A DNA stretch of 11,350 bases from Campylobacterales bacterium. Its GTDB lineage: Bacteria > Campylobacterota > Campylobacteria > Campylobacterales > QNZT01. The DNA lies in the NCBI GenBank assembly GCA_027056215.1, contig JALULO010000101.1, positions 1 through 11,350 on the forward strand, read 5' to 3'. A program made the translations under genes and the position numbers. Positions 6,571-11,350 of the stretch are shown one piece after another (the stretch's first letter is position 1; each line of letters opens with the position of its first letter). The notes below the pieces were generated by a model that was given only the letters and a program-made list of their open reading frames with translations, did not search any database and had not been told where the DNA came from.

Positions 6571-7335
6571 TTAGCCTATTGCCAACAAAAGTATTCCAAA
6601 TAAAATACGATAGATACCAAATGCCACAAAAGTAAACTTTTCCAAAAACTTAATAAAAAACATCATGGTTAAGTAGGCAACAATAAAAGCAGTAACAAAT
6701 CCAATACCAAGTGCCATAAAGTTTGCATCAGAAAATTCACTGTAATGTTTTAATAAATCATAACCACTTGCTGCCATCATCACAGGAATTGCAAGTAAAA
6801 ATGAAAACTCAGCGGCGGCTTTTCTTGAAAGTCCCACTAACAAAGCTCCAACGATTGTAGAACCAGCTCTACTTGTTCCCGGTATGACAGCAAAAACCTG
6901 TGCTATACCAATCCATGCAGCTTGTTTAAGTGTGACTTCTTCAACATCTGTTGTGGTATGATTTTCTTCTTTGTAAAAGTGTTCTAGTACTAAAAAGACA
7001 ATACCTCCCACGATAAACATAATAGCAACAACATGGACAGAAAAGAGTGCTTTGATTTGATGGCTAAATAAAAAACCGATGATCGCGATTGGTAAAAAAG
7101 CTATAAAAACTTTTGTCCATAAATCAATCTTTTGCATTGAAAACTTATCTTTATAGTTAAAAACAACAGCCAAAATAGCGGCAAGTTGAATAATAACCTC
7201 AAAAGCTGTATTGGTTTCGTTTTGTTGCATTCCTAACCAATTTGCAGCAACGATGAGATGCCCTGTGGAACTAATAGGAAGAAATTCTGTTAATCCTTCA
7301 ATGATGCCTAAAATGATTGCCTGAAATATATCCAC
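6571..7335 (-). CDS. uppP: Undecaprenyl-diphosphate phosphatase
   Basis: UppP (BacA) removes the distal phosphate from undecaprenyl diphosphate so that the C55 carrier can be reused for peptidoglycan and other envelope polymers; it also confers bacitracin resistance. The 254-aa multi-pass protein has the catalytic EGLTEFLPISSTGH segment (13-26, E13, E17, H26) and the phosphate-binding PGTSRAGST loop (152-160, R156), plus EFSFLLAIPVM (176-186). The length is normal. The start is a GTG at 7335 with AAGGG about 6-7 nt upstream. It is the first gene of the minus-strand run and faces a divergent Yip1-like gene across 147 bp. Identification is firm. Confidence 0.96.
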   Translation of the reverse strand: MDIFQAIILGIIEGLTEFLPISSTGHLIVAANWLGMQQNETNTAFEVIIQLAAILAVVFNYKDKFSMQKIDLWTKVFIAFLPIAIIGFLFSHQIKALFSVHVVAIMFIVGGIVFLVLEHFYKEENHTTTDVEEVTLKQAAWIGIAQVFAVIPGTSRAGSTIVGALLVGLSRKAAAEFSFLLAIPVMMAASGYDLLKHYSEFSDANFMALGIGFVTAFIVAYLTMMFFIKFLEKFTFVAFGIYRILFGILLLAIG

Positions 7336-7386
7336 AAATTACCCTTATATGATTAATATATTTTATTCTATTCAAAATTAATTAAG

Positions 7387-7408
7387 ATAACATTAAATAT
7401 GTTATAAT
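7387..7408 (+). promoter_or_regulatory. Extended -10 promoter with overlapping inverted repeat
   Basis: TG-T-TATAAT (7400-7408) is a perfect extended -10 element on the plus strand, about 75 bp ahead of the Yip1-like gene; no good -35 is present, as is usual in Campylobacterota. ATAACAT (7387-7393) and ATGTTAT (7399-7405) form a 7-bp inverted repeat with a 5-nt spacer that overlaps the -10 box. This is a sensible place for a repressor, and because it lies between divergent genes it could also affect uppP. No regulator is assigned. Confidence 0.5.
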
Positions 7409-7482
7409 ATGCTATAGAAAAAACTAGAGATTAAAATAGTTTAATGAAAATTAGCTTTTAAAAAAATATAGAGGAGTCGAAA

Positions 7483-8607
7483 ATGCAAACAAATACAATT
7501 TTAGGCTTATTGAAAAATGGGATTCTCTATCCTGAAAAACTTTGGCAAGAAGAAGTCTCTGAAAACATTTCATGGGCGCAGTATATCAAATTTCCTGTTT
7601 TACCGATTATCGTTTTAGTAGGAGTTGTCAGTGGGATATTAACGAAAGTTTTTGGATACCATATACCTGTAATTGGAGTGATCCATCCTTCTATGAGTGA
7701 TGTCGTTATACAAGCGATTGGTACGATTGTCATTTATCTTATCTTCCTTATTTTGATGGGATGGGTAGCTGCGTATCTGGCTGGTTTATTTGATGGAAAA
7801 AATGATTGGAATAAATCTGTACAAATGTTGTTTTTAACTTCGATTCCTTCTCTTTTCGGGCAACTATTAAGTCCCTTGCCTTATATCGGCTGGGTGATAG
7901 CGCTTGGACTTGGTGTATATACGATGGTGTTGTTGTATAAGGCGATTCCTGTTTTTTTAGGTGTTCCGTTAGAAAGTAGAGCGAAACATTTTATTCTTTT
8001 TCTTATAGCTTCCTTCGTGATTTCGATGGCTGTAAATATAAGTATCGGCAGTATCTTTGCACCTAAAAACTTGATGCAAGGCACGATCACTGATATCAAA
8101 ACGATGACACATACGAATGATGAGGTAGTGCATCAAAATCAACAACAAAAAACTCATAACAATGAAGATTATGTACAAGATTATGTTGATGCGATGGCTA
8201 AAGGTGATTACAACAAAGATGTTATCAAAGATACAGCAGATGATACATTTATAGCACCTCCTAATAATAGGCTGACACGGAAACAAGTAGAGCAGTTTAT
8301 CAATTTGGCTAAGAAGGTCAAAATCGTAGAAAAAGAACAGGCAAAAAAGTTAAAAGAGAAGTATGACAAAAAAGAGAAATCTGATGATTTTTCTTTGACT
8401 GATATCTTCAATGGTCTCAAAGATGTATCAAATATGGCAACATTAGAGATGAAAGTTGTTAAAACAAATGGTGGAAATTGGGCTGAGTATCAGTGGGTTA
8501 AGGATAGGATCAGAGAAGCATATTATACACCTTCTTTAAATCAAACAACTCAAGAAAATGCGAAGTTACTAAAAGGGCATGATGAAGTAATCAGTTCTAT
8601 ATTATAA
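7483..8607 (+). CDS. Yip1-domain membrane protein with charged C-terminal domain
   Basis: This is a 374-aa protein. Residues 1-195 form a Yip1-like membrane domain of about five segments (36-58, 76-102, 115-130, 133-155, 168-190), with the family-like AAYLAGLFDGK stretch (96-106) and a late ...LYKAIPVFLGVP segment (151-162). Residues 196-374 are soluble, Gln/Asn-rich at first and then highly charged. They contain a NRLTRKQVEQFINLAKKVK stretch (262-280), a Lys-rich helix (281-300), and EYQWVKDRIREA (335-346), which looks like a small helical domain seen attached to many bacterial proteins. The ATG at 7483 follows GAGGAG (7471-7476). The function is unknown; Yip1 relatives in bacteria are uncharacterised membrane proteins. 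The last 11 bp overlap the convergent metallopeptidase gene. Confidence 0.8.
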   Translation: MQTNTILGLLKNGILYPEKLWQEEVSENISWAQYIKFPVLPIIVLVGVVSGILTKVFGYHIPVIGVIHPSMSDVVIQAIGTIVIYLIFLILMGWVAAYLAGLFDGKNDWNKSVQMLFLTSIPSLFGQLLSPLPYIGWVIALGLGVYTMVLLYKAIPVFLGVPLESRAKHFILFLIASFVISMAVNISIGSIFAPKNLMQGTITDIKTMTHTNDEVVHQNQQQKTHNNEDYVQDYVDAMAKGDYNKDVIKDTADDTFIAPPNNRLTRKQVEQFINLAKKVKIVEKEQAKKLKEKYDKKEKSDDFSLTDIFNGLKDVSNMATLEMKVVKTNGGNWAEYQWVKDRIREAYYTPSLNQTTQENAKLLKGHDEVISSIL

Positions 8608-9178
8608 AATGCTGTTTTTTAACGATGTTTTGGCGTTGTTTAAAGTCTGGTAAGTAGTTCTCTACCAGATACCAAAACTCTTTGGAGTGGTTTTTATGTT
8701 GGATATGTGCTAATTCATGTACCACAACATACTCTATAAATGCCAAAGGCGTTTTGATAAGTTGTGTATTAAATGAGAGGCGGTTTTGGCTATTGCAACT
8801 TCCCCATCGACTTTTATTTTTACGAAAGCCAATATATGTTGGATACAGTTGCATAATATTGCTCCACTTCTCAACAAGAGGAGGGATGATTTCTATCGCT
8901 TTTATCTTATAAAAATGGTCTATATCTTCGAACGGTATAGTTTCTTTATCATGAAGTTCTCCCAGTATATAAAGTTTGGTTTTTTCAAGCTTTATAGTAT
9001 CTAATATAGTACTTCGTTTTTTTTGTATCCAATCTGCTTTTTGTTCGATAAAGTGGTTGATGGATTTTTGAGAGGTCAAAAAGTTTGTTTTTACTAAAAC
9101 AATACCATCTTTTTGAATCGTTATATAGGTATGCTTGCGTGATCTTTTTCTATCTATAGTGTAGTTTATGTGTGGCAT
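8597..9178 (-). CDS. YgjP-like (DUF45) zinc metallopeptidase, M48/SprT-type
   Basis: This 193-aa protein is a predicted soluble zinc-dependent peptidase of the YgjP/DUF45 family. The zinc motif is HELAH (154-158), with a likely third ligand H164 in KNHSKEFW, and the family's RWGSC signature lies at 124-128. I chose the ATG at 9178, which has AAGAG shortly upstream. A GTG at 9211 would add 11 residues, but those codons fall in the tmRNA-like remnant at 9191-9209, so the longer form is probably accidental. Substrates are unknown for the family. The gene is intact and overlaps the Yip1-like gene by 11 bp at its 3' end. Confidence 0.88.
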   Translation of the reverse strand: MPHINYTIDRKRSRKHTYITIQKDGIVLVKTNFLTSQKSINHFIEQKADWIQKKRSTILDTIKLEKTKLYILGELHDKETIPFEDIDHFYKIKAIEIIPPLVEKWSNIMQLYPTYIGFRKNKSRWGSCNSQNRLSFNTQLIKTPLAFIEYVVVHELAHIQHKNHSKEFWYLVENYLPDFKQRQNIVKKQHFII

Positions 9179-9190
9179 TTGTCTCTTTTT

Positions 9191-9209
9191 TGGTGGAGTG
9201 TGGGGAATC
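9191..9209 (-). other. tmRNA (ssrA)-like 3' end fragment, candidate attachment site
   Basis: On the minus strand these 19 bases read GATTCCCCACACTCCACCA. They match the 3' end of a tmRNA or tRNA-Ala: end of T loop GAT, T-stem strand TCCCC, acceptor strand ACACTCC with U70 (able to form the alanine-specific G3-U70 pair), A73 and CCA. The sequence 5' of it does not continue as a tmRNA, so only the 3' end is present. Such fragments are the usual scar of integrative elements that target ssrA. It divides ordinary genes (left) from accessory DNA (right). Confidence 0.5.
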
Positions 9210-9484
9210 ACACAAGCCTATAAAAAGGGGATTTTAGAGGCTAGTTGATAAAAGTATCCCTAAATGTATCCCTAAAATCTAAAATGACCCCTTTCACTTA
9301 TCTCTAAGTGTAGCAAAGTATATCAAGTAAATATTGTATTTTTTCTTAGTCTTTGTGACATTGCCCTAATCTTTCCCTTTTACCTTAGTAAAATCTCAGG
9401 TATTAACTTTGAGGTAATCTTGATGTTTTGAACTCTTAAAACCTTGTTGTAAAATGGTTTTATTGTCGTGTATACTTACCCTCA
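9210..9484. other. Non-coding stretch at start of the accessory region
   Basis: I see no gene in these 275 bp. They hold a direct repeat GTATCCCTAAA (9254-9264 and 9266-9276), a short hairpin CACTTA-TCTC-TAAGTG (9295-9310), and weak inverted repeats (TACCT/AGGTA near 9381-9402, TAAAACC/GGTTTTA at 9437-9462). No integrase gene is recognisable, although the place beside a putative attachment site would suit one. Confidence 0.5.
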
Positions 9485-9826
9485 TTAAATCACTTCTATC
9501 TGTTCACTCTCTAAAGCTTCTATACTCTGTTCAATTTCTTTCAAAGATGCTTCAAGCCTTTTATAATTCTCGACTGCTTTCATAATCGCTTTTTTTGCAT
9601 TTATAACATCATCTTTCACTAAATCATTCTCAGAATATCCAAAAGCTTTTATCAAAGATTGATAAGTATGTTTTAATCTTGGTAAAGTAGCTTGAAGATT
9701 ATTTATCTCTTCAATCCTTTTAGCTCTTTTATCATGAAGTTTCTCTAACTCATTTTCAATTTGATTTAAAATGTTATCAGCATCACTTGATAAGTTTTGT
9801 AGATGGTTTGTAAGATTTTTAAACAT
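9485..9826 (-). CDS. Small coiled-coil protein of unknown function
   Basis: This 113-aa hydrophilic protein is almost entirely helical, with two predicted coiled-coil stretches (about 14-45 and 75-108, rich in E, K, L and I) joined by a linker containing AFGYSENDLVKDD (61-73). It has no signal peptide, membrane segment or known motif. The ATG at 9826 has AAAAAGGAA about 6 nt upstream, a strong ribosome binding site, so it is likely a real gene. It lies downstream of the TGGTAAAG repeat cluster and the membrane-anchored HTH-like protein, in the same direction. I do not recognise the family. Confidence 0.75.
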   Translation of the reverse strand: MFKNLTNHLQNLSSDADNILNQIENELEKLHDKRAKRIEEINNLQATLPRLKHTYQSLIKAFGYSENDLVKDDVINAKKAIMKAVENYKRLEASLKEIEQSIEALESEQIEVI

Positions 9827-9896
9827 GGCGTTTCCTTTTTGTAAAATTTGTAAAAAACTCTCTGAACTTTTGAAAACTTTTTACAAACTTTTTAAA

Positions 9897-10023
9897 TGGT
9901 AAAGATTTTGGTAATGGTAAAGCTTGGTAAAGGTCTATTTTAAGGGGTTTTATTGGTAAAGGTTGTTAAAGCATTACCATTTACTTATGATACCTTTACC
10001 ACTCCATCTATACACCTTTACCA
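9897..10023. repeat. Iteron-like cluster of TGGTAAAG direct and inverted repeats
   Basis: Between two minus-strand genes the motif TGGTAAAG occurs at 9897-9904, 9915-9922, 9925-9932 and 9954-9961. There are variants TGGTAAT (9909-9915) and TGTTAAAG (9964-9971), and inverted copies CCTTTACCA at 9993-10001 and 10015-10023, plus ATTACCA at 9974. That makes about nine copies in 127 bp, with irregular spacing. Such clusters serve as replication iterons, partition sites or multi-operator control regions. The cluster lies just upstream of the 113-aa gene and touches the stop of the 397-aa gene. Confidence 0.7.
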
Positions 10024-10024
10024 T

Positions 10025-11218
10025 TTACACCGCCACGCTATAACCTAAATTATAATCATTTAAAAATGCATCTGTTGGCTCTGTTGCTCTTCCATTTGCT
10101 CTAGTAAAGTAATGATTATTTCTTTGAAAGATGTTTGTAATATCTCTACTTGATTTATTTAAATCTCTTGATATGATTTGAGTGTTTGGCACTTTTCCAG
10201 TTTCTAAATACTCATTTGCAATATAATCTAAAAAATCATCATCGTTAATCTCTTTTTGTCTTTGTAGTGGCTCTTGTTGAGGTTGAGTAAATGTAAACTC
10301 ACTTAAATCAAAGTTTTTATCGTTGATAGTTTCTGATTTTTCCATTCTCATAACTTTTGCACCGCTTCTTTGTTCTGCAATATTTGCTAACCATTGTAAG
10401 AGATAAAAACCTATTGCAATAAAAAAGCTATAAGCCCACGATAAGCCGTTATAGTCTTTTTTATCTTTTTCTTTTATAGCTTCTATCTTTGTGTCTAGTG
10501 CATCGTTTGCAATAGTCAATTTAGATATGTCTTTTTGAAGTTCTGCTTTATGTTCTTTTTCTAGCTGGAGTAAATCAATAGGTTTTGAAGATGCACGGCT
10601 TAAAACATTTTGATACTCGGTCTTGATATTTTTGAGAGGTCTTAAAATCTTTTCTCTTTTTGCTTTGTACTGTTTATCTATCCAGTTCAAATCTTCTTGC
10701 TTATGTGTAGCTCTTACTTTGGTTAATACTGTTATGCTTTTCCATTTTTTAAGCTCTTGAAGCTTTTTATCTTGTTTAGATGTGGCTTTAGCAATTAAAC
10801 CGCTGTATGTTGCTTCTATGGCTTTATAATTTGATGTACTCATGCCTTTATGCTCTGATACATATTTTTTTATTGAAGTTGGTTTTAACTCATTATTACA
10901 AATCTTCATCCTCTCTTCATTACCTTTTTTTAACTCGATGTAGTAAGTCGCTGGGTTTGAAGCTCCGTTAAAATGATTATGAATTTGTACGGCTGTATAT
11001 ACTGAAAAATAAACACCACCTGTAAATGTAGCGATATTTAAAGCTAGTGCCATGATAAACCCTGCTCTCGCACCTCTTACATCTTTGACCTTATTATCTT
11101 GTATGTATGATTTACCCGATAACTCTGAAAGTTTTTGAGCGTTTGATTTAAAAGAGTTTTCAAGCCTAATACCAAAGATAACACCAAAAGGTATAGATAC
11201 CAAGCTTAAGATATTCAA
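10025..11218 (-). CDS. Membrane-anchored coiled-coil protein with HTH-like C-terminus, 5' end probably lost
   Basis: I do not recognise this protein; 397 aa are visible. Hydrophobic segments lie at about 1-17, 52-80 and 260-282. Between the second and third is a long, Lys/Glu-rich helical region (95-255) likely to be coiled coil. After the third comes a Gln-rich linker and a compact domain (325-372) with the look of a winged helix or HTH: an YIANEYLETGKVPNTQIISR stretch followed by DLNKSSRDITNIFQR. The only starts are TTG codons without a ribosome binding site (first at 11218). Coding sense continues upstream as KALNFD to an IS-like end at about 11236, so the true start was probably removed by insertion. 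The gene is followed directly by TGGTAAAG repeats, which the HTH-like tail might bind. That link is inference. Confidence 0.65.
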   Translation of the reverse strand: MNILSLVSIPFGVIFGIRLENSFKSNAQKLSELSGKSYIQDNKVKDVRGARAGFIMALALNIATFTGGVYFSVYTAVQIHNHFNGASNPATYYIELKKGNEERMKICNNELKPTSIKKYVSEHKGMSTSNYKAIEATYSGLIAKATSKQDKKLQELKKWKSITVLTKVRATHKQEDLNWIDKQYKAKREKILRPLKNIKTEYQNVLSRASSKPIDLLQLEKEHKAELQKDISKLTIANDALDTKIEAIKEKDKKDYNGLSWAYSFFIAIGFYLLQWLANIAEQRSGAKVMRMEKSETINDKNFDLSEFTFTQPQQEPLQRQKEINDDDFLDYIANEYLETGKVPNTQIISRDLNKSSRDITNIFQRNNHYFTRANGRATEPTDAFLNDYNLGYSVAV

Positions 11219-11235
11219 GTCAAAGTTTAAAGCTT

Positions 11236-11350
11236 TATACTACCCCAAAAAAACCAAACAACATTTTCAAAATCCTTATTTAGAATAGGATAAAATAACA
11301 CAAGAAAATGAGAGGGAAATATTATGAGTAGAAAGAGAGCAGTTTATAGC
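11236..11350 (+). mobile_element. Left end of an IS3-like insertion sequence (partial)
   Basis: TATACTACCCCAAAAAAACC at 11236-11255 resembles the terminal inverted repeats of IS3-family elements, which often carry TACT...CCCCAAAAA near the tip. About 88 bp inside, a transposase-like gene begins. The far end lies outside the window, so neither the partner repeat nor a target duplication can be seen. The boundary is approximate. It coincides with the point where the neighbouring 397-aa gene loses its start. Confidence 0.45.
11324..11350 (+). CDS. Start of a transposase-like gene (IS3 OrfA type), partial
   Basis: ATG at 11324 follows AGAGGG (11311-11316) at 7 nt and opens MSRKRAVYS before the window ends. 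Many IS3-family OrfA proteins start this way (a basic patch, then (T/V)YS and a helix-turn-helix). Nine codons are too few for a firm call; the IS-like end upstream supports it. Confidence 0.45.

Noticed and set aside
9179..9211. Longer N-terminus of the metallopeptidase from GTG at 9211
   Set aside because: The extra codons lie in the tmRNA-like fragment and have no clear ribosome binding site; the ATG at 9178 fits the family start better.
9240..9310. Degraded integrase gene beside the attachment-like site
   Set aside because: Short frames around the GTATCCCTAAA repeats have stops and none of the tyrosine recombinase motifs.
11232..11264. Programmed +1 frameshift feeding the 397-aa frame
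   Set aside because: The nine-codon frame lies within the putative IS end, which explains the lost start more simply; it is kept only as an alternative.

Overview
The window looks like chromosomal DNA of a free-living Campylobacterota (epsilonproteobacterium), possibly near Sulfurimonas, Sulfurovum or Arcobacter. The reasons are low G+C, short intergenic gaps, an extended -10 promoter with no good -35, and the flavour of the tRNA, UppP, DedA and Znu sequences. The genus is inference; no rRNA or other phylogenetic marker is present.

Left end (1-460). The last bases of a probable tRNA-Cys are followed by a complete tRNA-Ser(UGA). Next comes a non-coding tandem repeat of about 135 bp whose unit begins with an exact copy of the last 19 bases of the tRNA. 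There are about 1.8 units. The layout recalls the E. coli tyrT/rtT locus, and it is the most unusual feature of the window. A DUF4143-type AAA ATPase (461-1654, +) follows.

Middle (1680-7335, minus strand). A compact run reads uppP > dedA > beta-helix lipoprotein pseudogene > znuA > znuC > znuB > SLC13/DASS transporter. UppP and DedA fit two steps of undecaprenyl-phosphate recycling: dephosphorylation of C55-PP, then return of C55-P across the membrane. The lipoprotein gene overlaps dedA by ATGA but is broken by several frameshifts and a stop, and it holds a perfect 30-bp palindrome. ZnuA, ZnuC and ZnuB form a Zn/Mn-type metal ABC importer with overlapping genes, and an SLC13 carrier starts 1 bp after znuB. 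ZnuA lacks the usual first histidine ligand.

Right of the divergent promoter (7336-9209). A Yip1-like membrane protein with a long charged C-terminal domain (+) overlaps, tail to tail, a YgjP/DUF45-type metallopeptidase (-).

Right end (9191-11350). A tmRNA-like 3' end of about 19 bp (9191-9209, minus) lies just upstream of the metallopeptidase gene and probably marks an attachment-site remnant. Beyond it the DNA is accessory in character: a coiled-coil protein, a cluster of TGGTAAAG-type direct and inverted repeats, and a membrane-anchored coiled-coil protein with a helix-turn-helix-like tail. The 5' end of the last gene appears to be cut by the left end of an IS3-like insertion sequence whose transposase gene runs off the window. 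I saw no CRISPR array, no rRNA and no convincing rho-independent terminator.
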